64,000 bases of DNA from Phoma sp. XZ068 (Eukaryota > Ascomycota > Dothideomycetes > Pleosporales > Didymellaceae), in NCBI GenBank assembly GCA_004835665.1, contig RBKR01000014.1, positions 992,001 through 1,056,000 on the forward strand, written 5' to 3'. Position 1 is the stretch's first letter; every line of letters starts with the position of its first letter. This document shows, in pieces, positions 1 to 11,237 of this stretch. A program made the position numbers and the translations under genes. Below the pieces are notes generated by a model. It ran no database searches and was not told the DNA's origin. It saw only the letters and a program-made list of their open reading frames with translations.

Positions 1-2327
1 TTTCGGCTTGGTGTTCGGCCTTTTCAATGACACGGTCTGTGGAGCTGCGTGAGACGCCAGCGACGACCTCGCTAATGGGGTTCAGGGCCGCTTCTGCCTT
101 TTCTCGTTCAGCCGCTTCTTTTGTCTTGGTTACGCCGGTAATGAATTTTATAAAACGATCTCCATATCGTTCAGGCGGGATGGCGGAGATCTGGGATTCG
201 GTGTTTGCGAGGCCCTTGAAAAAGTGTTCCATCCGTTTGATGAGAGAGTACTGGGAGCATTAGTCGAACAATCGTGGCACGATCGTCTGGAAAACTTACG
301 TGTGTCAAACAGTCAATGATACCAAGGTAGTAGATCTCCTCCCCAGGACGGTCGTCCTCGTGTGTAGCTTGGAAACCACCGTCGTCCGAGTAAAAGTAAA
401 AGTGCTTCTTAGAGTCTTCCAATTCATCCGGCATCCTAGCGGAGGTCTGCTCCATAGGCACTGGCTTTTGGGTTTTGACTGATTGTCGAAGCTCTCTTGC
501 CTTGCGGGCGGTCTCCAACTTGGACGGTGTCCGCATGAGCTGGTTGGGCTGAGGTTCCTCAGCTTCACCGCCAGGTTGAAATACCTTCAATGTCTTCTCG
601 CGGAGGTTTTCCTCATTGCCCTTCTCCAAGTCGTGAATGCCGATAAGCATCGAGTAGTCCATGATGTGGAGTTTCTGCATCAGTTTTACATCCTTTCGCA
701 TCTGCTCGATAAACGCGTCCTTCTTTGTTGGCCCCAACTCGAGATGCAAGTCCCTACGTAGCCAATTGAGGTCCTTTAATGTTGCGCGGGGATTCTTCTC
801 CAGGTCTTCTTCTCGGAAGTCGCGTCCGATGGTTGATCCCTTGAGGTCGAATGTACGGTGAATGTCTCGATGCGGAGGAAACAGGTTGTTCATGACAACG
901 AAGTGGATCTTGCGTCCGTAGGGTATCTTTACGCGATGCAGGCCATAAAACTGAGAGAGAAGCGTGTTTGGGTTTTCTTGTACGTGGTTGTAGTAGTCCT
1001 TCAGGATCTTCCTGAGGAACTTGTGTTCGGCGTGATGGATAGTCTTGATGATGTATTTGTAGTCTCGGGAGAAATAGAAGAAACTGCCGCTCTTGCCGGG
1101 CGAGCCAAGCTCAGACAAGATGTACTTGCTCGTTAGTGATACCAGGTAGTCGGCGGGGTCCAGCTTGAAGGTTGTGCGGAGATGGCGGAAGACCCAGGGT
1201 GCATAGTCCTTGAACTTGAAGTCGTACTTGGCCGATGGGGTGAGCTCGTTGCCGGTGATGTCGAAGGAGAACTTGTGCTTGGCATCAAAGTCAGCGTCAG
1301 TAAGCTCGCGGTCCATCTTGGCATTGGTTCTCGACACGGTAAATCGGATACCAGTAAGCATGTTGTACGCGGTCACCCAGTTGACGTGGTTCTGGTCGAC
1401 CTTGGTGCCGACGACGACGCGGTCTTCGTCCTCGTCTTCTCTGCGCTTCCGCTTGCTCGCGCGCTTCTGGCGGATGTGTTCGGCCCAGCGCGCGGCGTCT
1501 TCGTCCTGGGGGACCTCGTCCAGGTGCATGTCCGAGTTGATGGAGCGTGTGGTGCGGCGCACGAGCGACATGGAGCCTCTGCGGCGCGAGGCCGAGGTGG
1601 GCGAGAACCGCCCGCTGGCGGAGACGACGTCGTCGGTGTTGTTCTGGGCATCGCGCGGGCGGGCGGTGGACAGCTTGGGGACTTCGAGGGTGTGGCGCTG
1701 CTGCAGGCGGTAGGGGTGCTGCGACGGCGAGGGCGTGGCGGTCGTGGAGCCGCCGTCGTTGTTGAAGGCTGGGGGCGCGGACACGCGGTGGGACGAGGCG
1801 GGCACGCGCAGGCTGGCGCTGGTGTCGGCGGGCGGCGAGGAGACGTGGGGGACAAAGTCCTTCTGGGCCTCCTTGGTGCCGTCGAGCGAGCTCAGGTGGC
1901 CCAGCTTGACGTGGGTGGTGCCGAGCATGTCGCGGGCCTCGCTGCCGTGCACCGAGGCAAAGTAGCCGTCGTCGCGGGCCAGCAGGTCGCCCGAGGGGGC
2001 GCGGCTGTCGATGCTCTGGCGCAGGCTGTCGCGGTCCATGTCTGCGCGGCTGCGGCGGGCGTCGTCGTGCGAGACGCGGCGGGCGGAGCCGTTGGCCAGC
2101 GGCTGCACGGGGGCGGGCTTCGCGGCCGAGCCATTGGGGGCGCGCTCGCGCAGCGGCAGCGACCTGTCCGACGGCGAGCGGTGCGGCAGGCCCTTGGGCG
2201 TGTGCGGGTGCGGGTGCGAGAAGTTGGGGGCGTCGCTGGCGGCGGGCTCGCGGTCGGCGGCCGCATAGGCGTGCATCATCTGGGACTCATGGACCGTCGT
2301 CACGCTCATCAGCGAGGCGGCCTTCAC
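1..2327 (-). CDS. MSS4: Phosphatidylinositol-4-phosphate 5-kinase, 3' end cut by window edge
   Basis: Makes PI(4,5)P2 from PI4P at the plasma membrane, controlling actin, endocytosis and cell-wall signalling. Exons are complement(1..250) and complement(300..2327); the 49-bp intron (251..299, gtaagt...cccag) interrupts the conserved block around IIDCLTH|YSLIKRMEHFF, and the reading frame is phase 0 across it. Residues 1-310 are low-complexity, rich in Ser, Arg, Ala and Pro. The kinase core runs from about residue 330 and shows the nucleotide-binding loop GKSGSFFYFSRDYKYIIKT (about 405-425), DLKGSTIGR (about 490) and MDYSMLIGIHD (about 555). The region after the intron (ISAIPPERYGDRF, GVTKTKEAAERE) completes the kinase domain; the C-terminal tail is off the left edge. 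The start is the first ATG of the open frame. The GC-rich 5' half gives long antisense shadow frames. This is the Mss4/Its3 type; family identity is very secure, the symbol follows yeast. Confidence 0.95.
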
Positions 2328-2583
2328 GCCGGCGTAGGGCGGAGGAGACGGCGACGGGACGTGGGCAGCCAGCGTGGAGACTCGCAGCAGCGGCGGCTGG
2401 CGGGCGGCGGGGGGTGCTGCAGCGACGCTGGCCGGCGGTGGGCAGAGAGGGCGTTGCGGTGGTGCAGCGAGGCAGCGAGGAGCGAGGCGGCCGAGGCGTC
2501 CGCGGGCGGCCGGGCGAAAGGGCTGCAGCGTCAGGGCAGCGCGGCGAGAGGAGGCGAGCAGACGGGCGCGCCGGCGATGTGCT

Positions 2584-2621
2584 GCGTGCTGCGTGCGGCG
2601 TGCGGCGTGCGGCGTGCGGCG
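2584..2621. repeat. GCGTGCG heptamer tandem repeat
   Basis: Four perfect GCGTGCG units (2591-2618) preceded by one imperfect unit (GCGTGCT). It lies upstream of the kinase ATG, so it falls in the promoter or 5' UTR of that gene. It is short and probably slippage-prone. Confidence 0.8.
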
Positions 2622-3478
2622 GGTTGCTGGCGAGGAGTGAGGTGAGGATGCTGAGGGTGCGGCTAGCAGAAGGGGACAGCCTCGCAGTAGCCCGAGCGAT
2701 CAGGGCTGCCGTCGTCAGCGACGTCTTGGGGACGGTGCCGAGTTCCAGGATGCTCCAATTGCCAGTGCGCACTTCGTCACAGCACCGCGCCGCTTGCACA
2801 CAACGACAAAACTCAGACAATCTCGCCGACTGGATGCGCTGCTCAGGCTCCCGGGCGCGACGCTGCAGCTGTTGACGCTGCTTGTTTGGCACGCTTGCTC
2901 GCTGAATTCGCCGTCACCGTGTCTCTGCTGCCGTGCTACAGCGCTGTTCCCCTACCAACGTGCGCCGCACGCCGGGAAATTGGAGCTATTCCAGGACACG
3001 CGCGCTACCGCAGCCTCACAGCCACACCGCCCGCATTCCATCATTTCGTTTCGACCCCCATGTCCCCGGCCCTGTGGCTGCTTTGCGCCTCCTGACGCTG
3101 CTGCCGCATCGCTCTCCAGCCAGCTTGCTGCCTGCCTCGATGCCTGAAAGACTCGCTGGTCCTGCGCGCAGAACAAGTTTCGGACCGGGCATTCTTCCAT
3201 GCACGCCACCCTCGGACCGCCGGATAGGCCCATCCCGCCCCAGTCATGCCCTTGCTGCCATTTGCTCCATGCAATCTCGCAACACTCGGACAACTCATAT
3301 CTTTCGTCCGTCGTGCCTCGTGTTGACGACCGTGTCCGTGAGCCTGCTAATCATCACCCAACCGTTTGATCTTCAGTAGCAGAAGTCATCATGCCCTGCT
3401 GTGACACTCCTGAAGGGTATCCACCGACTTAATTAGACATTATCGTATTACTAGTAAACACAAAACCATCTTGTACAG

Positions 3479-3600
3479 GCCAAAACAAGACCATGTTACA
3501 CCGGCCAAGACACAAGACTATGGCCACTACAAGCCAAGACACAAGAGAATGTTATACTAGCCATGACAAGAGTATCGCTACTACAAGCCAAGACAGCAGT
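3479..3600. repeat. Imperfect minisatellite, period about 27 bp
   Basis: Units each begin GCCAWRACA at 3479, 3504, 3533, 3560 and 3587, giving spacings of 25, 29, 27 and 27 bp. The units share the pattern GCCAAGACACAAGA...ATG...ACTA. The last unit is partial. The array ends about ten bases from the stop codon of the membrane protein at 3609, so it lies in that gene's 3' UTR or terminator region. Confidence 0.75.
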
Positions 3601-3608
3601 CCGTCCCA

Positions 3609-4280
3609 TCACGCCCGGTACGCCGGCAAGTCGTGCATCTGGAACTCTTCTAGTCTTCTCGTCGCTCCCCTCTCCACTCCCTCAGCAATCCACTTGTCCT
3701 TCCTCTCTGTGTTGACGCGCTTCGCAGCACTCACCATGACGAGCAGCCAGCTCACACCCAAGATGATCTGGAGGGCCGCAAAAAATCCAAACAGCGAGTT
3801 GAAGGCAGGATCCCACGTTTCCTCCTGGGCAATGTAGTGGTGTAAGGCGTTAAAGCTGCCACATATAATCCACATGAGAAAGGCCGGAATCGACACGCAC
3901 AGTATGAAGACTGTGTTTGGGCGCTTGCAGGTGGCCCATACGAATACAACAAGCAGAAAAGTCGTATCGTACGCAAGCGGCAACAGACACACGACCAGTG
4001 TAGTTTCCAGGTTCGCATCCATGCCGTGCGATGGCAATGGCGGATAATCCACGCCTTGTGGCACCTTCTCTCCTGCGTCGACATATGCAAAGTATTCATG
4101 GTTGAGCTTGTCGTTGATGATGAAGGCCGCCGTGAAGATAATCCATGCCACTACGTCCAGTATAGAGGGCAGAACTAGGCAGACGAGCATCGGCGCTCTG
4201 GGCTGACGAGAGGAGATCGCTGAGGTATGGGTTGAATTAGGGTTGGGATCGATGGGTGCTGCATGCTGCTCTGAAGGCAT
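3609..4280 (-). CDS. Four-span integral membrane protein, unknown function
   Basis: 223-residue single-exon frame. Four hydrophobic segments are visible: about 31-55 (LVCLVLPSILDVVAWIIFTA), 92-113 (TTLVVCLLPLAYDTTFLLVVF), 122-142 (FILCVSIPAFLMWIICGSF) and 163-183 (FGFFAALQIILGVSWLLVM). The N-terminus is polar with several Pro and Ser, and the C-terminus is charged and cytosolic-looking (RVNTERKDKW). The layout resembles fungal MARVEL-like or tetraspan proteins, but I recognise no diagnostic motif. The ATG at 4280 is the first in frame. No operon context; the downstream minisatellite sits directly after the stop. Confidence 0.7.
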   Translation of the reverse strand: MPSEQHAAPIDPNPNSTHTSAISSRQPRAPMLVCLVLPSILDVVAWIIFTAAFIINDKLNHEYFAYVDAGEKVPQGVDYPPLPSHGMDANLETTLVVCLLPLAYDTTFLLVVFVWATCKRPNTVFILCVSIPAFLMWIICGSFNALHHYIAQEETWDPAFNSLFGFFAALQIILGVSWLLVMVSAAKRVNTERKDKWIAEGVERGATRRLEEFQMHDLPAYRA

Positions 4281-4891
4281 AGTAGACGCGCAGACAACTC
4301 AAGGAAACGAAGAACCCTGGGCACTTGGTGAAGCTATAGATATGCAACGACGATACTGCAACGTCTTTGGGCGGATGAACCTACGTCGAGCATGCCGTAG
4401 TATAAGAGGCGCTGATGTTCACGTACATCGACGACCCGCAAGCCTCTTAGAAGCATGTGCAGCAGTTAGGTCTGCGAAGCCGCCTTGCGAAAAGCTGGTC
4501 GTTGTCATGACTTCCTCAGTCTCTACAGGACATTGTAACCTGACCGGTGAGGGCGCGGAGGTCATCTCCAAAAGTGTTTGTGGCGGGGGCTGAGTAGGCT
4601 TTTGACAGGGGTACCAAACTTGCTGTTTGTGCATCCTCTTTTTCCCTCATAGTAGCACATTGTGAGAATTCGCAATACAGCCTTGTCGCCGATACTGGTG
4701 ATGGGCGCAGGGGGCGATCTCTAGTATAAATTCGCGTTGAAGCACAGCTCAGCCCCTCGGGTCTGCCTCGACACGCGAGACTATACACCGTCTCGACCAC
4801 TTGAGGAATAAAAGTGTGTGCATCACAACTAGCCATTCGACTAATGTAGTGTTCACTTTGCCACGAGACACGATTATGATATTACCTCCAC
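4281..4891. other. Intergenic between two minus-strand genes
   Basis: Upstream region of the membrane protein and 3' flank of the beta-lactamase-fold gene. A minus-strand ATG frame at 4516-4836 (106 codons) has no recognisable domain, transmembrane segment or signal peptide and is probably chance. Confidence 0.5.
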
Positions 4892-5971
4892 TCATCTCTC
4901 GATGCGTCGTTCTTCGCCAGCTGCTAGACTGGCAACCTCCGTGCGAACAGTTGTGCGGTGCTTCTCAGCATGGCTGTCCTCTAGCATCTTTGTAATGTGG
5001 TCGATTGTAGACTTCGCAATACGTGTCTGCTTGACAGACCATCCCGAATTGTCTTTGTCGGCGTCGTGCGCTGAGATCCAGGCTTTGGCGTATAAATCGC
5101 GAGCAATACGAATACCACCTGGAGAGCCTGCAGAGATATTCCCACCCAAATACCATGGATTATCCACACAGTCGAAAGAATGCAGTAACGCTGTCAAGGG
5201 GAGAGCCGACTCTGAGACCAAGTATGAAGAGGCATAGGTGCGAACGATATCATAAGAGACTCCGTGCGGTGAGTATATAACAGAAAGTGTCTTCTCACGG
5301 TCGTGGTAGGGTGATGGCACGATTGTACGAGGCGACGATGCTATAGTCATGGGTGATCCTGGCGATGCTGGCGGGCTCATGGGAAGATCGAGATAGCAGC
5401 TCGAATTCGAGGCCGACAACACTGTGTATGGCGGTCGGTATGTAATGCCAATGGCGTGGTGGAGCCTCGATACATCCCTCTTTTCCGGCATCCATGCTAT
5501 TGTGACCTCGCCGCATGATCCTCGTGGTGTTGGTGGTGGCAGCACGATGCGGTGGATAGTTTTTTCATCGCCTTGGACGTATCTAGACAGGGATTGTACA
5601 AGTTCAGGCCGAAAGTGCTTCCACGATCGTATCTTTTTGGCGGCATGCGGAGTTGCTAGTATCGTAGAGTCGCAATCTGGTGGCAACTGACGGAGTGTCT
5701 TTTCGTGGCAGTGGTCCGGCTTATCTTGGGAGATGAGTATGAGATCCGGTTCGAAGTTCAACTCTTTGAGATGGGAGATGCATGGTTGCGCCTTTTGGTG
5801 TGAGATGGAGAAGATGGAGTTGAGGATGATGGATGGGCCAACCAGCCAGGGATCGATAAGGATCGTGAATGATCCTGGGAAGAGCCCCGGGGAAGAGAGT
5901 GGGGCCACTGGTGGACTGAAAGTGAGTAGAAACGCCGTGTCACCGTTCAACGACTTCACTGTCAGGGACAT
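4892..5971 (-). CDS. Metallo-beta-lactamase-fold protein with altered metal motif
   Basis: 359-residue single-exon protein of the metallo-beta-lactamase superfamily, close to the broad fungal group related to UlaG-like lactonases. The fold order is seen: an early strand pair ending in LIDPWLVGPS (about residues 38-47), then DLILISQDKPDHCHEKTL (about 75-92) where the family has SHxHxDH, then TILATPHAA, a central region with EVTIAWMPE, and a late AWISAHDADKD motif (about 293-303). The first metal motif keeps only Asp-His-Cys-His (DHCH) of HxHxDH, with Gln and Lys at the first two His positions. Two Ser/Pro-rich inserts break up the middle (about 195-220). The substrate cannot be inferred. No signal peptide. 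Confidence 0.8.
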   Translation of the reverse strand: MSLTVKSLNGDTAFLLTFSPPVAPLSSPGLFPGSFTILIDPWLVGPSIILNSIFSISHQKAQPCISHLKELNFEPDLILISQDKPDHCHEKTLRQLPPDCDSTILATPHAAKKIRSWKHFRPELVQSLSRYVQGDEKTIHRIVLPPPTPRGSCGEVTIAWMPEKRDVSRLHHAIGITYRPPYTVLSASNSSCYLDLPMSPPASPGSPMTIASSPRTIVPSPYHDREKTLSVIYSPHGVSYDIVRTYASSYLVSESALPLTALLHSFDCVDNPWYLGGNISAGSPGGIRIARDLYAKAWISAHDADKDNSGWSVKQTRIAKSTIDHITKMLEDSHAEKHRTTVRTEVASLAAGEERRIER

Positions 5972-7540
5972 CGCAACTCAGAGAGCGAGAGTCGATGTGG
6001 GTGAGACTGAGGAACAGCATGAGGTAGGAGGAACAGGAGAGAAAGCAGGCTTCCTGCTGGCAGCAAGGAGGGAGTTGAACAGTCGTCACCAGCTTATGCG
6101 CGGACGCCACGGCAAGATGTCTCGTCTGCACCTTCCGACCCAGAGCGGCCGAGTGTTGCTGGGCGGGAAGGTGCAACCTTCAGCAAGCAAGAAAAGCCGG
6201 CTGGGTGTCGGCAATTACACTCAACCCTGGAAAGCCCTCCGCGGATCTATTACTTAGTAGGACTGTTTGTTGCTTGACCATTGACGATTCATGTGGAGGA
6301 TGTCAATCGCTGTCAAGCTCGCAATAAGTGATCGAGCTGCAATGAATAGAGCTTCGTTCTCGAAATTGCTACTTGGACTGCTTTTGTGCACCTCAATTTG
6401 GGGCTGTTGGCGCTAACCCTCGTAGAAAACATGGCACTTCCACGCGAGCGGCTCCGGGAAGACAGTTCATCGAACTTGCCGTGGCGCTTCTCTCAAACTC
6501 TCCAACACACTCCCTTTCATCAGTAACCATCGTCAGATTCATCGCACAGCATCTGTCATTACGTCGCGGCCATCACCAATCGCCATCTGCTAGAAATCGT
6601 TGGTCTTGAGCCGCAGGTTGCTGGGCTCAATGGCACTCTTCGCCAATCGCCAATGAGCCGGCCGTCTCCATTCAATGCCCGTCCCGTGACGAATGGGCTG
6701 ATGTTCACTGAGCCGCGCCAGCGCGCAGCGCAACAGGTACAGTAGGCATGTTGTGGCAACATCAGTCTCTGGCGAGTGACAAGATTCGCCTCTGGAGCTG
6801 GGGAGGCCTTTGCAGTCGCTGTTGAAGCAAGTGTGCCGCCAGCCATGAGGTTGCTGGCGCTGCTGGCGGTTTTGCTTGCCGAGAGCAGCGATCGCGAAGC
6901 CTCGGCGCACTGCGTTGCACTAATAATCACCCTCGCAGATGCTTACGGCCAGCCTGCCCGTGAAGGAGCGCGACTAGGAGTAGGCTTGTTGCTCTAGAGA
7001 GCAAATTTCGCAGCATTGAATCATGACGGCCGCGGTTCATTGGGCAGCGCTGAAATCATCAATGCAAGACTCGGCATTGGCCAGAGCTCTGAGCTATCAC
7101 GCCCCGACAGCTGAGCTTGGAGCTGAGTGGGCAGCGACCTGGAGCAGAGCTTTCCTTGATAGTAGCAGCTCAATCACAGCTCTTTCACAGCTCTGCACTC
7201 GCGAGCACTGTTCTCTGCTACTTGCATGCGCATGCTTGAAGTTCGGCCGTTTCACTAGTCCTAGGCACAGCTCGCAGCAGACGTCAAGGGCTCCGGATCA
7301 GGAAGCGCATCTACCCCGCTAGCCACTCCCACTTCTTTCACCCTCGACCAGCATTTGCCCCGGAGCTGGGTGTGCCGGACGCCCACCGCTGCCATCCTCT
7401 GCACCACCGCCTCGAGCTCAAACACAGCTTGCCCTAGGCGCTGCCGAGCTCAGCGCGTGCCATTGACGCCCGACAGCCCGTCCAGTGCGTCCGTCTTCAC
7501 CTGGGCTCCGCCCGCACACTCGCACAGACACGGCGGATAG
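5972..7540. other. Divergent intergenic region, no gene seen
   Basis: Lies between the minus-strand lactamase-fold gene and the plus-strand zinc-finger gene, so holds both promoters. Short frames (for example 6776-6997 and 7023-7322) show compositional bias but no domain. The stretch 7100-7250 has several AGCTC-containing words (CACAGCTC, GAGCTG), giving small inverted repeats. Confidence 0.5.
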
Positions 7541-9144
7541 ATGCTGGCCATGCCGCCGCGAGCGTCGCTCACGGGATCCTTCTCGGTGTCGGACGAGAAC
7601 AACGTCGTCGTCTGCCCGCTGCGCAACCACGACAGCTCGGCATGCCGCAAGCGCTGCACTGGGGTGAGTCTCCCTCGAGTCGTTGTGTGAAGTGCGAGCT
7701 GCCGGCCCACGTCATGGCAGCGCCGCACCGCCCGCCCAGATCATGAATAACACGCCGTGCTGCACAGGAGAAGCGGTACCGCTCCATGCAGGAGCACATC
7801 CGCCGCGCACACCCCGAGCACTACATCTCGAAGCTGCCTGCCACCGAGGAGAGCTTCACGCTGATGGTCAACACCCCGCCCCAAGAGCGCCCGCCCCCGC
7901 CTCCCCTTCCCGCAACCTCAGCAGGCCCACAAGGTTGGTGCCCTCGTCTCTCCACCACCAGCGGAGACTGACACATTGGCAAGGCTTCGGAGCTGGCGAC
8001 CTGACCGCCTTCTACCACGACGACTACAGCTCGAGCGACCCGCGCACGTCGGACGAGTTGCTGCGCAGGGGGTCGCTGCTGCCCGCCGCCACCGCTGCGG
8101 CCGCCCTTGCCTCGTTGCACAACCACCGTCCCGAGTTCGACTGGGACTCAGACCCGGTAAGCATGCTGCGTTGCACCTCCTGCAGCCTTCCCGCGGCCGT
8201 CCTGCATGGATTGGCACGCTGACGCCAGCACAGGACGCCATATCGGAGCCCGACTCGAAGGGCTACCGACCTCGTGCACGCTTCGCTCCCACCGCCCTGG
8301 AGCAGCACATCACCGCCGAAGAGCCATACTACACTTCCACGTCGATCCACCGGGAGCTCTTGCCCTCGTCGCTGGCACGCTCACCGCCCGGTCGATCCTC
8401 CACGCTGCCGCCAGCCCCTCGATCTGTCAAGCCAAACAGGCCCCGCAAGTCGTCCGTGGGACAAAATGCTCGCAGAGGCAAGCATGAGCGACAAAAGTCC
8501 AAGGACCACACCCGTCGAATGAGCTATGACAGAAAGGCTTACTCTGCGGAGCCCCAGACAGCTGCAGCTATTCTTGGTAAGCGTTGGGAAGATCTCATTG
8601 ATGCTGCAGCCTCAGCTACAGAGGAAGACAGCCGAGACCTCACTCCTGTACGTATACCCGGCTTCTGTCAGCGTTTCTGAACTAATCGCGGAAGGTGCCC
8701 CAATCGCCGTTCATGTCACCACACATGATGGACAACCGAAAATCATTGCCGCCGTTCGCCGCCTCTCAGCTGCAGTCTTACACAGCTTCGCCGCTGGTAA
8801 ATTCCCTGACGCCGCCCCCAGCGGACATGTCGGAGCTGCAGCCATTTCCTTCTGTCGAATCGTCCATCGAGTCCGCAATTTCTGGTCAGAACTTCCACAT
8901 ACCCTCACAAGGCCTCTCCGACTCGTCTCCCACCTTTCCTTACCCTGTCCAAATCTACTGTGCTGCCTGTCGCAAGCTATCGAATCTCAGAGACAGCTAC
9001 GCGTGCTCCGAGTGCATCTGTGGCCTCTGTCAAGAATGTGTTGACGTCCTTGTTAGCGAACACACTCGTGGTAGAGCACCTCGGTGTCCACGATGCAATG
9101 CCATTGGCGGCAAGTTCAAGCCGTTCCAGCTGGATATCAGATGA
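7541..9144 (+). CDS. Fungal zinc-finger protein with N-terminal His/Cys finger and C-terminal RING-like Cys cluster
   Basis: Five exons: 7541..7663, 7768..7933, 7984..8156, 8234..8647, 8695..9144 (441 aa). All four introns have GT-AG ends and join in frame (phases 0, 1, 0, 0). Residues 25-65 form a finger with CPLRNHDSSACRKRC followed by MQEHIRRAHPEHYI, that is Cys and His pairs in a C2H2-like order. The middle is disordered, with a PPPPPLP run and a basic stretch (about 240-280). The C-terminus (about 395-441) has CAAC, CSEC, CGLCQEC and CPRC, eight or more cysteines in a RING or zinc-ribbon-like layout, ending KFKPFQLDIR. I recognise it as a conserved fungal architecture but not its function; DNA-binding or ubiquitin-ligase roles are both possible. 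Confidence 0.85.
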
Positions 9145-11237
9145 ACTTCTTTTCTCACACTCTTTTTATACGTGGCTTTTACCTACGGCGTTATCATTTC
9201 ATGACAGTCCTATGACGGACAGCTCCTTGATATATTGCTACCACGCATCGCTAGCACAGCAGAGCAAAACGGCGTTCTTCGGGACTTTGTATTGGGGCTT
9301 GCATAGACCGCAGGTCACCATCGAAAGTGGCATTTTGATTTTGGCGTTTACAAAGGTTGCCCATGTGGCGTGTATAGCTATTCGGTTTAAGCTACGCACT
9401 GGTAGACGCTCATTGCAATGAAGTGGTTTTGACTGAATGCTTTGGCATATCAAGTCTTGAATGAGTTGTTGTCCCCGCTTTCTTGGTCGTATGGCATCGA
9501 CAGCACGAGCTCGGTAAACGTGATTCAGCGTAGAGGAAGGCAGGTTCGGTTGGAGTCAAACCTGGCAAATCAAATATACGGAGAGAGATCATGTTTATCG
9601 ACACTGCAACAGTAGCTAAGTTAGGTACGATCTTCGCAATCGAGAATAGATCGACGCGGTTTACACAGAGTGCAATTGATATCAACGAATGCTGCCTGCT
9701 GTACCTCGTCCATCGTCGTAATCATGACGGTTCGTGAACCGCAAAATGCAAGCCTTACTAGAATGCGGTAGCTCCTCCGGGGGCTTGTTCATGGGCAACG
9801 CCCTCTACCAAATCTATGCGAGCCCTCGTCTGGGACCGGGGAATCTCAAAACAAAAGTTACGGCGAACCGACCCATGGTTCACACTCAGCCTGCAGCTGT
9901 CAATGTCTCACAATACCGCGTTCGCTATCCGACTAAGAAACTGGAGAAACCCAGTCAGGAGATCCTTTTCAGGAGGCGTTCTTGGTCAAACATGAAATGC
10001 ATGTATTTACAGACCTGCTCCCCCGCTGTTACACTTGCCGTGTGGACTCGCAAGACGGCAGAGTGTAGTTGTCAAGCACCCGAGAGTCTAGAAGTACAGG
10101 GGTGCAGTTGCGGTACCGAAGTGGGAATTGAGATTGCACATGCAGGGCAAAATCCTTACTTTTGCATCTTTTTGCTGCAGGGGCGACGACCGTCGATACC
10201 CCAAGTGGGGATCATCATGACTTGTCAGCAATAACGAAGCCGAGCTTTGGCTGCTTTTCGGCGTGCAGTGCCAGCGCGCGTTGCCACCCATCGTAAATGA
10301 CTGGTGCAATGGTTTGCCGGACACGAGCATTAGAACGCTTCGGGTCCCAGGCTTGCAACGCGGACCGCCTGTTCTTCGGAGCCGGCGACCAATCGACTCT
10401 CCGCCGAGATGGCATTTGTCGACGTCGAGAAGTCCTGTTGACTCGGACAAGCGTCGTGACTGTGCTTGGCGGCCGCAGACTCGTTACTCAGGTAGATCGT
10501 TGTAGAGTGGTTCCAGAGGTGAGCAAACGCGTGACTCGAATGCGGTTGATCGCCTGCATATGCGGGAAAGCTGCAAGACATCGCATGACCCGTATTTGTT
10601 ATTCATGCTGCCCGCAAGACCGCAGCCACTTTATATCCAAGGCCAATGGGAGGCGCGTGCTGCGTATTTGCCTGCCTTTGCATACCAATCCGGAAACCCA
10701 TCTTGCAAAACACGGTCAAACAGCAACGAGCGGTGAATGTGTGAAAGCCGCTCCTAGTTCTCTAGCAGCCGTCGCTACCCCGCCACCGACACATCCCCTA
10801 TCCTAAAGCGAGCATTTGTTCCTGTCCGGTTGGCCGTACCAGCCAACAGGAGTCAGTAGCTTTGTAATGTTGTCCTGCGTTGGGTAGAAAATTGGGGCGG
10901 CACGTCTGGCGTCTTTGACGTGCCTGGCTTGCGCAAGGATTGCGTTAACGAGCCTGTCGCGAGCACCGTTGGAGATCGGCGGCTAGTTCAGGGTCGCCCT
11001 GCGGTCTGGATGTTTTATACGGGGGAACGTGGTTTGGACTACTGCGGCCGCTTTTATTGGGTTCGATAAATGCGGGAAGGTATGTCGGTATGGGGTGTCT
11101 TTGTATATAGTTGAAAGGAGGTGTCGTGTGTCACGGCTCTTTTCTCTTCTGGTCCTACGCTCGCTCCAGTCTACCAACATACCCAGCTGTTTCCACATAC
11201 ACTCGCTACATGCCAACATCAGCAATCAACAATCAGC
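9145..11237. other. Intergenic, 2.1 kb without a supported gene
   Basis: 3' flank of the zinc-finger gene and upstream region of the small ORF at 11238. A frame at 9734-10234 lacks any domain and has uneven composition. A TATA-like word (GTATATAG) lies near 11103, about 130 bp before the next ATG. Confidence 0.5.

Larger units (their letters stand above)
2328..3608. other. Intergenic: kinase upstream region and 3' flank of membrane protein
   Basis: No convincing gene. The part next to the kinase start is very GC-rich with a short GCGTGCG tandem run; further on the DNA turns CT-rich and then AT-richer near 3420-3480, followed by a minisatellite (separate entries). The kinase promoter must lie here. 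Frames on both strands lack family similarity. Confidence 0.6.

Noticed and set aside
1182..2645. 487-codon plus-strand frame opposite the PI4P 5-kinase
   Set aside because: A GC-driven shadow of the kinase's Arg/Ala/Ser-rich N-terminus; Gly/Arg/Val repetitive, no domain.
9734..10234. 166-codon plus-strand frame
   Set aside because: No domain, signal or intron structure; composition like surrounding spacer.
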